NCBI GenBank assembly: GCA_037044905.1
Contig: JBAOKB010000117.1
Coordinates: 62,001 to 126,000 of the forward strand
Direction of reading: 5' to 3'
Length of the DNA stretch: 64,000 nt
DNA from: Hortaea werneckii
Taxonomy: Eukaryota > Ascomycota > Dothideomycetes > Mycosphaerellales > Teratosphaeriaceae
The position numbers were made by a program, and so were the translations under genes. Below the pieces are notes generated by a model, which saw only the letters and a list, made by a program, of their open reading frames with translations, was not told where the DNA came from and made no database searches. This document shows, in pieces, positions 11,192 to 22,401 of this stretch (positions within the stretch are counted from its first letter, which is position 1; each line of letters begins with the position of its first letter).

Positions 11192-11537
11192 TAGGTATGC
11201 GTGTTCTTGTAAACTGGTGTATGGTGCTTACGAAGGCACAACTGCCCAAGCTGAGACAGTCTCTAAGGCCTCCCCAGAGGTATGCTAAGCGCCGCAAATG
11301 CAGCGTTCTGGCCATTTCGCCTGCCGCAATGCAAAAGTACTGTAGGTAACTATGTATCTTGTGCGCTGGGCGTCAATTGGTGGTGGCTCAGCCTGCATGA
11401 GCTGTAACCTGCGCCACCTGCAGCCTGGTCGCTTAGGAGCAGCTGAGCACCCTTCATGAACGCGACATTTCTCATTTAGCTCCTGAGTTTTTGTTCTCAG
11501 GATATCAATTGCGACTTTTCGAATCCGTGGATGCGCC
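11192..11537. other. Intergenic region, no gene seen
   Basis: Spacer of about 350 bases between two plus-strand genes. No features recognised. Confidence 0.5.
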
Positions 11538-13586
11538 ATGGCCGAAGCACTCGGAGTAGCAGCAGGCGCACTCGGCATCGCCTCGTTCGGCATCCAGCTC
11601 GCTGATAGCGTCGTGAAGCTGAAGCGGTTTTGCGGCGAGGTGAAAGGCGTGCCGCGCAAACTTCAGCGTTTGGCCGAAGAGCTGGAGGTTATGAACGAGG
11701 CTCTTTCGATGTTCACAGTGGACTATGAAAAGCTTCTCGCAACGAAGAATCCATTGCGAAAAAGTTTAACCCTTTGTGAGGCTGCGGTGAAAGATCTAGC
11801 GTCCACGATTACCACACTTGAAGATCGACTGAGTCGCAAGAAACGAATCACTTCAATCTACGCTGCACTACGACGGGAAGAAGTCGACGACTTGGTGGAG
11901 AATATGGAGCGAACAAGGAACTTGCTGGATTTCGTCAGTCGAGTATATCTTGATGCACAGCGTCAGGATGAGCTCTCGAGCATTCTCGTTCACTGTCAGA
12001 CAATCAGTACTGCAGCATCGTCTTCAATAATCAGCACAGCTGTGAGCCAAGCGACTGCCCACGATGGACCCATTGCGCAGCAAGAAATCGAGTATGTTCG
12101 TCGATCTCCAGTGCCATCTTCTGAGGCACTTGTCAGGCCACGAACCCTGGAATACAGAGCTTCCTGGTGGCTGTTCTCGCAAACTTGGGAGCTTTCCGTT
12201 GAGCGAGCAACCTCGGGTTGGAAGTTCTCACTTCGTTTTCAAAGAACGCTGCCGAAAGGACATCTGGCCTACGATATCTGCTCACAGGGTGACGTTGTCA
12301 ACTTGCGGAAGCTAATTTCTAACGGGGAGGTTACGCCGGACGACAAGATCGCGTCACCCTTATGGCATCCGCTCTCCTTAATCACGGTACGATTTTGAAT
12401 GTTTTTTCAGCCAAATCTGCCCACGATATGACCTTCGTGCTGATTGACGTAGATTAGTGCGGCACAAGGTCATCTCAATGTCGTTCGATTTCTGCTTTCT
12501 CAGGGAGTCCACCCCAGAACGTTAGCGACTGAGTGGGACGTACGGGCCCCCATTGTTGCTTTTTGCTATCAGCGTGCGCTTACAGATCGGTAGTCAATAC
12601 TGTCAGGCAACCTCACCATGAACCTGGTACAGAATGACTCGACCCTGGATACGATAATAGAATGCGTGAACTTTTTATCCGAGCACTCCGTCTTCGAAAA
12701 TCACGCTTCTGACAGCCAGGAGATCGATTGGCCAAATCATCCTGAACTCTGCATAAGCATCCTCCTCCGACCTAGAGCCTTTTGGTGGTCCATGCGTGAC
12801 AATCTGAGAACATTTTGCAGCATTATCCTAGGCTCTGCCGAAGCCTCAGCAAGGTTTCTACACCTTGTAGAACCAGCTTTGAAGAAACGAGCTTACTTTG
12901 CTGTGCAGGCGGGCATGCCGGATCTAGCAAGTCTGATGCATCTACTGGCCGAACGTGCCACCTCGATCAGCGAGGACGACTGGAGGGCATGCAAACACGG
13001 ATTGGCCGCTTTAGTCACCGCGGGCATACGTGCAGATGCGTGTTTGCACGTGTTGAGCACGATCGGTTCAGGAATGACGCCGCTGATGCATGCTCTCGGA
13101 GGCGTGTTGGTCTTCCAACCGACTTGTTCGCCTAAGATCGATAACTTGGGCTTCGACCATGCTGTTGCGTCCGTACGACGTAGGGTTCAGAGATGGCTAA
13201 CTTTACTGGCCATAGCTGGAGTTGATCTTTCAAAGTACGCGGAACGAGAAGTCAGGCTCTTCCGGAGACATTGGCGGACATCTCAAAGAGTTCTGTGGCT
13301 AAACTTCTGGTCCCATTGCGATGTTATCGCGTTGCGTTCTGGGAGTTCTGCTGCAGAATGGGATCTGTGGGTATCGCATCCAGGAGATTGTTACGCTGGA
13401 CAATTTTGGGACATGATCGAGCATCCCGAGCTTTCCATACCTGGAGCTTGGATGGAGTCACAGGAGTTCGACCCTGAGCCTAGCGTGGAAAGAGATTCCT
13501 GTTTCCCTCGTGGCTACGGCACGTGTAAGCTTCTGGATTCTGATCGAGTTCGATGGCCAGACGACCTTGATTTCTTTGAGGATTGA
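11538..13586 (+). CDS. STAND-like N-terminal plus ankyrin protein, frame interrupted by TAG
   Basis: Exon 1 (11538-12386) encodes the helical fungal STAND/NLR-type N-terminal domain: MAEALGVAAGALGIASFGIQ, then coiled, Leu-rich helices with conserved VPRKLQRLAEELEVMNEAL. It ends at the start of an ankyrin-like repeat (DICSQGDVVNLRKLISNGEV). A 66-nt intron (GTACGA to CGTAG) joins exon 2 at 12453 in phase 0, giving ISAAQGHLNVVRFLLSQG, a clean ankyrin repeat. That frame meets TAG at 12591, yet the same frame then stays open to 13586 for another 331 codons. Either the gene carries a nonsense mutation, or a 93-nt intron from 12540 (GTACGG) to 12632 (TACAG), which is in frame on both sides, removes the stop. 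No NACHT/NB-ARC ATPase is present. Such proteins are often linked to heterokaryon incompatibility or stress sensing; function here is unknown. Confidence 0.6.
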
Positions 13587-13755
13587 CTGGTTAGCGACGG
13601 CACCCGAGGTACAGGTAAATGCGGCAACTAGACCAACCAAGAGATCGGCCCGCTAAAAGAACATGTACTAGGAAAACTGATAGCGGTTGCTGGACTGGCA
13701 TTTGGAAGACGGCTGTACAATATTACTATGTTCAGAATGTCCATCCTAGTATGCG

Positions 13756-14730
13756 CTACTCATAAAAGACCAAGCACCGCACCTCAATGCTCTGCCTTCC
13801 CGGGGCGTTCTTCGGGGTATTCTTATCAATGAAAGCCGTATGCGGCGTCCTCACAGCCAGACCCCGCTTTCCCATCGGCTCGCCTTCGCCAAAGCTATCG
13901 TAGCACTTGAGCAGCATCACTTCTTCCGGTGTCATGTCCTTCATATAGTAAAACTTATGGCTGTCGTTTGAACTGACGCCAAGAGTCTCGCCTCGTGGCT
14001 CGTAGCCTTTTGTCGATCCCCACGTTGACGGGTCAGGCAGCTTCTCCTTGCCACGGTCGTCGTCATCCATCACCGAATCCGGACGGTTCGGATACATGAG
14101 GTCAACAGGAATGAAATCAGAGGGCTTAGTGGAGCGCCAGTCGATAACAGCAAGCGGGAAGTCCGAAGCCGGATTCTCGATCGGTCGCCAGACATTGATA
14201 ATCTGGTACCTCCCCTTCAAAAGCTTCTCAGCCTCATCTGGAGGTAGATGTCGTCTAACTCGCACCGCTGCGGCGTTCGGTGTCTGATCGACGTGGACCT
14301 GCTGGACAGGCTGCCTCGGCGAATCCTTAGTCCGTCGTCGGATAGTATGATCGAAGATGACGACTTTCTTGACACCAGGTAACTTCTGTTTGAGCATATT
14401 CTCGACTTCCTGATAGTAGCCCTCTCTCACAGCGGTATCCTCCGTGAACGTCTTCTCTTTGGCGGGTGAATTGTAGACTGCGAAGCCCGAGTTGTCGGTT
14501 GTGAATTCTTTCTCCCGCCCTCGGATGTTGTGTAGCGTCCGCTCGTAGTCGTTCATTTTGAACGAGCTCCCGGGCCCATCGACTTTGGTCCATGGCTTGC
14601 CATTATAGGAGCTCGTGTCGATGTGCTTGAATGTTGCGGTCGTCATGGCTGCCGTTGGTTGGAAGTGTTTCAGCGGTGGGACTGAATGGGCAATGTATCG
14701 CGATGAGCGAGCGGCAGATCTCAGAAGCAT
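13756..14730 (-). CDS. AsaB/CmcJ-like oxidase or desaturase (Fe/2OG-type fold)
   Basis: 324 residues from ATG 14730, or 296 from the internal ATG 14646. The family includes AsaB of the aspergillic acid cluster and bacterial CmcJ. Family markers are the sulfonate-like N-terminal block, VVIFDHTIRRRTKDSPRQPV, the metal-site candidate HVDQTPNAA (His-x-Asp), RYQIINVWRPIENPASDFPL, FYYMKDMTPEEVMLLKCYDS, and the C-terminal RTPHTAFIDKNTP followed by RQSIEVRCLVFYE. The upper start adds a basic, Ser/Ala-rich leader (MLLRSAARSSRYIAHSVPPL) that looks like a mitochondrial presequence, which is unusual for this family. Substrate unknown; the neighbours do not form an obvious pathway. Confidence 0.85.
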   Translation of the reverse strand: MLLRSAARSSRYIAHSVPPLKHFQPTAAMTTATFKHIDTSSYNGKPWTKVDGPGSSFKMNDYERTLHNIRGREKEFTTDNSGFAVYNSPAKEKTFTEDTAVREGYYQEVENMLKQKLPGVKKVVIFDHTIRRRTKDSPRQPVQQVHVDQTPNAAAVRVRRHLPPDEAEKLLKGRYQIINVWRPIENPASDFPLAVIDWRSTKPSDFIPVDLMYPNRPDSVMDDDDRGKEKLPDPSTWGSTKGYEPRGETLGVSSNDSHKFYYMKDMTPEEVMLLKCYDSFGEGEPMGKRGLAVRTPHTAFIDKNTPKNAPGRQSIEVRCLVFYE

Positions 14731-15513
14731 CGATGTGTGAGGAGAATAAGGTGTTGAGTGTGTTTCGGTAGCTAGCAATGAGGTTTAGCGGGACGTGAAA
14801 CGAACCTCGGACAGAGGGGAGGGTCTATATATGTAGTCTGACGAGTGATCTATCAGCAGCGGTCGGCCTTTCCCACCTTACTCAGCTACTCAGGCTTCTA
14901 GAAGATTACGGCATTACGTTCAGTGTTTCTGACAATCACGAGACGGTTTATTGCCATGCATTGGGTGATTGCCATGCCTTGACACGCCACATCGCCGTCG
15001 GCTTACTGATGCCTCGCTGAGTAATAGGAAAATTGCGTCATAAACCATCGGATCAACTCGGATTTCTCTCGGAGGGGAGCGTGCAATGTTGGTAAGGTTA
15101 AAAGAAGTATCCATGGATACATGGTAAATAATCCAATCATCCCGAAACTCATAACCTTCTTCTCTTCGAAGCAGGGCTCCCTTACTCCTAAGTATTCAAG
15201 GATGCACGATACCTCTATCTTCCTTAACGAAGACTCGATTCGAGCAGATAATCTTCAAACCGGATCCTACGAGGTGTCCTCAGGCATGGTTGGTAATGAA
15301 CATGCATGATGAACCTGGCCTCAGGCATGGTTGTTAATATGCATACAAAATCCCACCGACCATCTTCGATCCGTGATCGGTCTTGACGCGTTGTTACGTT
15401 CGTGTCTGGTATTATGAAAATATATAGCACACTGATCGTGAGCAGGTAGGTTCACAATCTATAGCTTAACATTAACAACCCCTTCTTTCACCCGTCTCAA
15501 GAAGCAAACGAAA
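14731..15513. other. Divergent intergenic region, no gene seen
   Basis: Shared upstream region of the AsaB-like gene and the MDR oxidoreductase gene. Two near-identical phrases containing CCTCAGGCATGGTTGTAAT-like sequence occur around 15280 and 15320, a short imperfect direct repeat. No coding frame supported. Confidence 0.5.
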
Positions 15514-16687
15514 ATGAAAGCGATTGCTGTCAAGGAATATGGCGCTATCGACAACTTGGTCTCCTGGGAAACCAAGAAGCCTGATGGACCTCAAGGGCAC
15601 GACATCCTCGTTCGGTATGCAACTTTTTCGCCAAAATCCTGGACAAAGCTAACAAACACAAGTGTTTTAGCGACGTCTATCAACCCTGTGGACAGAAAAG
15701 GTGAGGATCTCCCGGGTCAGAAGAAATATAATCTCAGCAAATTCTAACCGTGATGGAATTCTTCAAGTTCGCGCTGGCACATACGATGACTACCCGGACT
15801 ACTACCAGCGGGCGCCTCCACTCCCTCAGATCATCGGGTTTGATGGAGCCGGAGTAGTTGAAGACGTGGGTAATCAAGTCAAAAACGTTTGTCCTGGTGA
15901 CGAGGTCTACTACTCCGGAAGCCCGATCCGTTCTGGATCCAACGCCGAATACCAACTTGTCGATAGCCGGAGCGTGGCACACAAGCCGAAGAGTTTGAAC
16001 TTCGTCCAGGCGGCTAGTATGCCATTGACTTGGATCACAGCCTGGGAAGCCATGGTCGAGCGTATGGGAATGACCGAGGGCGAGCAGAGCGGGATCCTAA
16101 TCATCAATGGCTCTGGCGGGATCGGATCCGTAGCATCGCAGATTGCGCGGTTCGTGCTAAAGCTACCAGTCGTTATCACGACGACCTCGCGAGAGCAGAC
16201 CACAAACTTCAGCAAAGAAATGGGAGCCACCCATACAGTGAACCATCGCGAGGACATCGTCCAGCAGATCAAGGATCTCCAATTGGATTACCCCATCAGA
16301 TACGTCTTCATCACGCACACGCCAGCGTCGAAATACATTGCGGATTCGGCGGCAATCTGCGCACCTTTCGGCAAAGTGTGCAGTATCGTGCAGGACAAGG
16401 AGATTCCGATGTACGGGACGGAATGGATGGCGAAGTCGTTGACGTATGTGTGGGAACTCATAGGCACCAAGCCGGTTTACGGGGTCGACGTCGACTCCCA
16501 TGGGAAGATCCTCAAGCAGTTGACGGAGATGCTGGATAATGGTCAAATTAAATGTCATCATCAGCAGACTTTGCCTTTGACGGTCGAGGGTTTGAGGAGA
16601 GCTCATGAGCAGATCGAGGCTGCTGGTGCGATGGGCAAAGTCGGATTGAGTGTTGAGGCATGTCAAGAAGGCATGGCATTCTCATAA
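15514..16687 (+). CDS. Zinc-less MDR oxidoreductase (quinone reductase-like, ADH fold)
   Basis: Three exons, 15514-15614, 15663-15700 and 15768-16687, close to a 352-residue frame; the first intron has a CTAAC branch point. The N-terminal catalytic fold reads MKAIAVKEYGAIDNLVSWET and, across the junctions, RVLATSINPVDRKVRAGTY. PQIIGFDGAGVVEDVG and PGDEVYYSGSP match the medium-chain dehydrogenase/reductase family. The nucleotide-binding loop is INGSGGIGSVASQIAR. The catalytic-zinc Cys/His set and the structural-zinc four-Cys lobe of true alcohol dehydrogenases are absent, which fits NADPH:quinone oxidoreductase-like enzymes. Probably cytosolic; substrate unknown. Exon 2 is only 38 nt. Confidence 0.9.
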
Positions 16688-18451
16688 TGCTCGCTCAACT
16701 CCGAGAGTGTGCCCAAACAACTGTCGAGCGAAACAGAATCCAAGTGGAGAATGGAGCCGTGTATCTTGCGGAAGGAACGAACTTTTCGGCGTGGCTTGTC
16801 ATTCGTCTCGATGCGACCTCTCGCCGTGTACTCGATACACGAAACAGACTCCCCTCTCGCTCTAGTGCTAAACACTAATCAACTGTTTACCAAATAATTT
16901 TTACATCAGAACTTTCAAAGAGCCCTCCTCACAAGAGCCCTGCGATGCCATAGACCTGTAGTCCAAGATCTTGCGTAGTTTCGAGTCTCGAAACAATTGG
17001 TTGTACTGCCAAACAGTAGAGCCATTTCCAAGATTGTGGTGCCTGGGCTTGCTCCAATGAACATAGAGAGATCCCGCCGGCGCTCCCATGCCGCGATGCA
17101 CGATTCCAAGTCTGCCGCGCAGCACTGACTCTGTTGCTTTTACTGATCACTTCAGAGTCCTCCAAAGATACTAGCGGTCGAGGGACGCCTGTGTAATGAG
17201 GGCTTCCGATTCCGGCGTGACGCGGGACCATGGTTCATTTCGCACTTTATATTAAGATGGCCCAGGCCAGAAGACCACCCTTTCAGTGCCGATTGGACTC
17301 ACTTGTAACTGCTGACTGTCGAAAATAACATCGATTGGTCGACAAGATAGGGAACCAGGCCCTTCTACGGTATTGCCCATGACTGAAACTTGAGACCCAG
17401 GATCCGGCGATAATAGAACACATCGTCAAGATCGGATGGCCCGACTGTAGTGATCCCATCCGGCCTAAAGCTCAAGGAACTTGATTATGCTGATCTACCC
17501 TGCTGGTCTCCTCGCGGAAACGAGCGCATTCCTTCCAAATTCCGCGAGTACGCTGCAGCAATCGACGTTCTTCCGCCGTGGTCAACGTGACACAGAAGAG
17601 AAGGGAGAGGGAGTAGAGCATGATATAGTCCATTGTGGTAATCTCCGCAGAATCTTTCGCGAGAAGGAATGGAAAAGGCAGGGAATCTAATTGTATACTT
17701 GCCTGGACTTTATGTTTGCCCGACAGTTCACTACAGAGGATAATTGCAACAGATGGCGTGCTTGGGGTTCATCACAGTGGCCGCTTGCATTGCGTGCTGA
17801 AAACCATTTGTGGATAGCCGATAGGTTCCCCTAACAATAGGCTCAGCGGTGACAAGCGACCCCATCTCGCCATTGTCGCATCAGCAGCCTCCAATGGCTC
17901 TCATATGCGGCATGTATGTAACATGCAGTGGTGTGGAAGATGAGGTTGCTACTATGTGTCTTGGAAAGTCACCGATGAAGAGCATCCCGACGATCGGCCC
18001 GACCATACGCCGACACGACCCGCATGTCATCATTATCCCTCTTCCCACGTGCGCGTCGGCATCGGCAGCGGGGCCTCTCAAGGGACCCGTGGACCCCTCC
18101 AATTTGGGGGAAAGCAATTATGATGTTGGAAGGCCGGGTGCGCATCATGGCATGTAGTGGATACATGGTCCCTAATACCTAGATACGTCCCGGGAGCTGC
18201 TGCAGTCATGTACATTGTATTCCACCACGACTTGCGCCTCGTCTGAGTGCGTGCTGGCGGCATTTCCTTTCGCGCACGCGACCGATCCTCACGTTTTTGT
18301 GTCCTGATCATCGGATCGAGTCATGACTGTGTTTAGTCCGTGAGGCCTGGGTTACCCTTTTGTGTGGGAAAGCTTCCCTGGATCCCAAGGGAAAGGAAGG
18401 AACAGTTCTATGGGAAGCAAGGGCGACATTGCATACACCTAGATTGGAATC
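16688..18451. other. 1.76-kb gap without a recognisable gene
   Basis: The longest unexplained stretch in the left half. All frames are under about 105 codons, overlap one another on both strands and show no domain, signal peptide or repeat. I see no transposase or terminal repeats. It may hold long regulatory sequence for the gene at 18452, a non-coding RNA or decayed DNA. Confidence 0.5.
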
Positions 18452-20402
18452 ATGTCGACCGTGGGGGAAGTCGTCGGCGTTCTCGTAGGTTTGCGCACAC
18501 CCTGCAGTTGCCATCCCACTCGTTTTCCGCGAAAGCACAATGGCGGAAAGCCTCGCGAGAGGGAGAGCTAGTCTCTCGCGAGCAATCTTCCCAAATCAGG
18601 AGACTAACAGTCAGAAACAGGCATGCGTCGACGGTGTCGTCTCCGCCTATCGTGACGGCGGCGCCATCATCCAACTGATCAAGGTCAAGCGCGCCCAGAA
18701 ACGAGCTCCACCACCACCTCGCCTACTCGAAGAAAGTATCGACCAAGCGCCGGAAGCAATCGAAAGAGAGAAGAACAACGGGGTTCAGAAATTCGGGCGG
18801 GCGTTTGAGGAAGGGGATCATATCGCGGTGATAGCGTTGCAGCAGATAACGATACAGTTACAGGGGACGCTGCTGGAGAAGCTACGGAATGCGACGTTAG
18901 ATAACGATGTGACGACGGACTTTACGATTCTAGTAGATGCGGCGGATTTGGGGAGGGATAGAGCGATTGGGGCACTGTTGGAGTTGAGACAGAGATTACT
19001 ACAGGCGGCGCCGATTCATGAGGTTGCTATACCGGAGGATGGGAGACAGCCTCAGCCACGGCTTCCGTCATTTAGTAGGGAATCGAGAAAAGGGAGTCAA
19101 GATCTGCCTTTACGATCTACGCATGAGCCGCCTGCGCAGCAACCGCAGCAGCAGCAGAAGAAGCTCGGCCCAGAGCGGGCGAGGACATGGGTGCGCGACA
19201 ACATCTCCAGCTCGCGCGACGCCTCAGGCGAGGAGGACTCAGCGTCCGGAGCAGAAGAGACGCGAAGGACCCGAAAACGACACAGCTCCATCCTAGGCTT
19301 CCTCCACAAGAACCAGCGCTCCCAATCAGGCTCTCACGAACGAGGATCCAAATCCAGCGACCTCGCCCGGAGAAGTTCCACCAATTCACCCACCAGCGCA
19401 CCCGTCCCGTTCAAACCCCCGCCGCGATGCGACGCCCGCGATTACGCTAACCCACCCAACTCCATGGACACACAGCGCTCGAATGGACTCAGATCCAACA
19501 GGGAATTAGACGACAACCAGTCCCTGCCCCGAAGCTCCGAGACGTCGCGAAGAAGACCAGAACGACGCGATACCACCGACTCCCTCCTCCCCGGCGTCCC
19601 ACCCGACGGACCCGCAACGCCCGGCGCAACGCGCCAATCGCTCTCGAACGCGCTGTCGGTGGCGCGCTCCGCCTCGTTCAAAAACGAACACGCCTCGAGC
19701 GCCGTGCCGACCCCGACCCCGGAAAACGACTTCCTCGGCTTCTGCAAGGGGGCGTGGAAACTGCAAAACGGCGACCGCAAAGCGATGACCAAGAGCAAAG
19801 AGTTCAACGAAGGGTGGTCCGGGAACAGCATCTACCTGCTCGCGTGCACGCAATCCAAATGCGCGTTCGCGGGCCACTTACCGCTGGACCAGATCTGGAC
19901 CAAAGTCATCACGGTGGAAGCGAAAGGGATGAAGATCCGATGGCCGTTTTTGGCCAAGAGCCATGTTCAGCAGTATAAGGTCCGACGCGAGAAGCAGTAC
20001 CAGTTCCAGTGTATGTTCTGCGTGTACCAGGACGTGGGGTCGAAGGGCCAGGGCCAGAGGCGGGAGACGTATACAGGCACGGACGCGTATCTGGAGCACG
20101 TCAGCCAGACGCACAGGGGGGAGACGCTCGGCGCGATCCTGATGTACAAGACGCGGTGTATTACGGAGCGGGTGGCGGAGGATACGGAGGAGTTCGATGT
20201 CAATCTGTGGCCGTTGAGTGTGCCGGAGCAGTTGGATCGGAGTCAGGCGGCGGGGGTGTCGGGGGAGAAGGCGGCTGCCTATACGAATGGCGGCTCGCTA
20301 GAAGAGGCGCAGGATTCCGGGGTCATCAGTGAGCAGCCGTGGAATGAGGGGCTGTCGGAGTTTCATTGGGGTGGCGAGCTTGAGAGATCGGAGCGGGATT
20401 GA
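18452..20402 (+). CDS. Conserved fungal hypothetical protein, about 604 aa
   Basis: I place an 11-codon first exon at 18452-18484 (MSTVGEVVGVL) and a second at 18621-20402, joined in phase 0. The 136-nt intron has donor GTAGGT and a GACTAACAG branch point just before the acceptor. This replaces an in-frame ATG at 18540 that lies inside the intron. The N-terminal region (GVVSAYRDGGAIIQLIKVKR, then APPPPRLLEESI and DHIAVIALQQITIQLQGTLL) is helical. The centre is disordered and Ser/Arg/Pro-rich. The C-terminal 200 residues are ordered and Trp/Cys-containing (FLGFCKGAWKLQNGDRKAM, LLACTQSKCAFAG, FQCMFCVYQDVG, YLEHVSQTHRGE); CxxC and HxxxxH spacing suggests a degenerate zinc-binding fold. I know similar unnamed fungal proteins but no function. 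Confidence 0.75.
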
Positions 20403-20509
20403 TGAGAAAGGGAGGGAAAAGGAGCCGTTTTGTTTTTCCGGCTTTTTCATTTGGTTTGATTGATGTGTTTTTTGGATACGGCTTTTTTTCTCTCTTTTTT
20501 TCTTTTTAC

Positions 20510-21406
20510 TCAAGGTCGCCAAATGCGTAGGATGGAGAGTTTCTCCCATCCGGCCTTTTTGCCACTCGAACCGACTGTCTCGGCCGACCACCCGCCCGGC
20601 CACGCCCTCACGCGCTCTTTCACCATTTCCGGCCGGTTCTGGTGGCAGAGGAGGATATACGCCACCCCGCGTCGGCTGAGGGCAGTGGGGAGCTGCTCGA
20701 GGAGCCGGTTCGTTACCTCCATCCCATCTACACCACCGGCGTAGGCGAGCGCGAGGTACTTGGAGTCGCGCTCGAAAGCCTCATCTGAGCCAAAATCTTC
20801 GCGGTCGGCGAAATCATCCAGATTGGACTCATTGGGGAGTTCTTCGGTCGGGACATAGGGAGGGTTGCAGATAAGAAGATCCACAGCGCCGGGGGTTAGC
20901 GATGTCATGAGATCGCCATGTATGCTCCCAACGAAGGCTGACCGGTTGGTCGGTGCGGCCTCTTTGATCGCAAGGGAGACAGTGTCGGCGGTAGCCTTGC
21001 AGGCGAAGTCGTTAACATCGATGCCTACAGTCGCCACGTCCGGCCTTCCTAATAGGCTCTCAGCATTCGCTGCTACGAAAGCGAGAACTACGCCAGATCC
21101 GCAGCCGATCTCAAAAGCCAGCGGCGTGGCGGATTCGGCCGGGAAGCGTTCCGCGAGCCATGCGGTTTCGGTGGGTGCGGACAATGTGTCGAGCAGGAGA
21201 TAGGAGTCCTCGGCCGGCTCGTAGACACGATTGTAGTTCACGTGCGACGTCGATGGGGTGGGTATCATAGTGCTCGTATCTGACGAATTGCCACCAGTGT
21301 TGCGCTCCGGCGGGTGAGATTCCGTGGCTGTTTGGTCGGCGGCGCTAGAGTATCGCCAAGCGGATCCTTTCGCGAGTCCGATCAAGCGAGGAATCGTGCG
21401 GTCCAT
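20510..21406 (-). CDS. mtq2: Mtq2-like class I SAM methyltransferase (eRF1 glutamine N5-methyltransferase)
   Basis: 298 residues from ATG 21406; the internal ATG at 21268 (MIPTPSTSHVNYNRVYEPAE) matches the usual family start. Mtq2 with Trm112 methylates the GGQ glutamine of eRF1 and also supports 60S maturation. Motifs are EPAEDSYLLLD at the start, the SAM-binding loop FEIGCGSGVVLAFVA, the acidic VGIDVNDFACKAT and the catalytic LLICNPPYVPT (NPPY). The adjacent YAGGVDGMEVTNRLLEQLP is also typical. The upstream 46 residues are Ser/Thr-rich and could be a mitochondrial leader or untranslated. The 3' ends of this gene and the previous one are only 107 bases apart, facing each other. Confidence 0.9.
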   Translation of the reverse strand: MDRTIPRLIGLAKGSAWRYSSAADQTATESHPPERNTGGNSSDTSTMIPTPSTSHVNYNRVYEPAEDSYLLLDTLSAPTETAWLAERFPAESATPLAFEIGCGSGVVLAFVAANAESLLGRPDVATVGIDVNDFACKATADTVSLAIKEAAPTNRSAFVGSIHGDLMTSLTPGAVDLLICNPPYVPTEELPNESNLDDFADREDFGSDEAFERDSKYLALAYAGGVDGMEVTNRLLEQLPTALSRRGVAYILLCHQNRPEMVKERVRAWPGGWSAETVGSSGKKAGWEKLSILRIWRP

Positions 21407-21705
21407 GGAGCATTGAAGTTGATGTTTGCGCGACGCATTGTGTCGCTGTTGCTGCTACCGTGGGGATGTTGTTGTAGGACGCGCTCGCGGCAAAGATCGA
21501 AAGGGGAGCGCGAGTGTCCGAATGGGTTTGCGCAACTATACGGACATTTTTCGGTATTATGAATGACGTCGGCAAGCCATCAGACTTTATGGATCTCTCC
21601 CACATCAAAGCCATTGGTGCAGTTCGTGCGGTTACTCTTGCTGTCATCTGCACAATCTTTGATCTTCATCGTCACCTTTCGTAGTCACTCGAACCGTCAA
21701 TCAGC

Positions 21706-22220
21706 ATGCGCGCAGCTCTTCGTCTCCTCGCAGTACCTTCAGGGGTGGGTACCCAGTCTGCCGGGTTGAAGCAAGTCCCACCAGCACTGCTGCCCCCGAT
21801 TCCGCTGTACCGTCGCCTTCTGCGCGCGCATCGCAAATTCCTCCCGGCCGAGATGCGCGTGCTGGGCGACGAGTACATTAAGAGCGAGTTCCGCGCTCAT
21901 CGCGATACCGACAACCCGGTCCACATTGTCGGCTTCCTGACCGAATGGCAGACGTACGCGCAGCAGATCGAGGGCGAGAACTGGCGGGGTGAGAAGATGG
22001 ACAAGAGCAAGGTGGACAAGATGAGCGGTATGTAAAGTGCTGGCTGCCATATAGAACACGTGACTGCCTCATTTGAAAGCGTGTGACGCTGACTAGACCC
22101 GCGTGACCAGACCAGCAAGTCGGCCAGCTGTACGAGTTGATGAATTCCATCCGAGAGCGCGAGCTCGCAGAGAATGACCCGGATTACGAAGCCCCACCTC
22201 CGCCGCCAGAGAAGAAATAA
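21706..22220 (+). CDS. Succinate dehydrogenase assembly factor 3 (ACN9/Sdh7)
   Basis: Two exons, 21706-22027 and 22111-22220, give 143 residues across an 83-nt intron (GTATGT to ACCAG). It is a mitochondrial LYR-type assembly factor that protects the iron-sulfur subunit SdhB during complex II maturation. The LYR-like element is PLYRRLLRAHRKFLP, followed by LGDEYIKSEFRAHRDTDNP and FLTEWQTYAQQI. The splice junction gives DQQVGQLYELMNSIRE, a strongly conserved C-terminal segment. The protein ends in a proline-rich tail. The N-terminal 30 residues look like an import signal. Confidence 0.95.
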
Positions 22221-22401
22221 ATGCGGAATGCGGCTTAGTTAGGAAGGAGCAATCTGGGCCCCACCTACCTCGTCGCCTGTGACCTTCCAACCTCAGAGCA
22301 CTACACCAAGGTCAAGCCAGCTCTCCGATACAAACCAGGAGCCTTGGAAAGCAAGCCAGGCGACGACTACCTCGGCGGCGTATATAGTCCGGAGATCGAT
22401 C

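Noticed and set aside
12618..13586. Frame of 322 codons as a separate gene
   Set aside because: It continues the ankyrin frame upstream in the same phase, with only one TAG between, so it is best seen as the 3' part of one gene.
15514..16687. Classical zinc alcohol dehydrogenase
   Set aside because: The Cys/His ligands of the catalytic zinc and the four-Cys structural lobe are missing; quinone-reductase-type MDR is the better call.
16688..18451. Several 60-105-codon frames as small genes
   Set aside because: They overlap on both strands, have no signal peptide, domain or convincing splice signals.
18540..18620. N-terminal extension MAESLARGRASL of the hypothetical protein
   Set aside because: This stretch contains the branch point and acceptor of a better-supported intron, and the resulting N-terminus from exon 1 fits the unnamed family.
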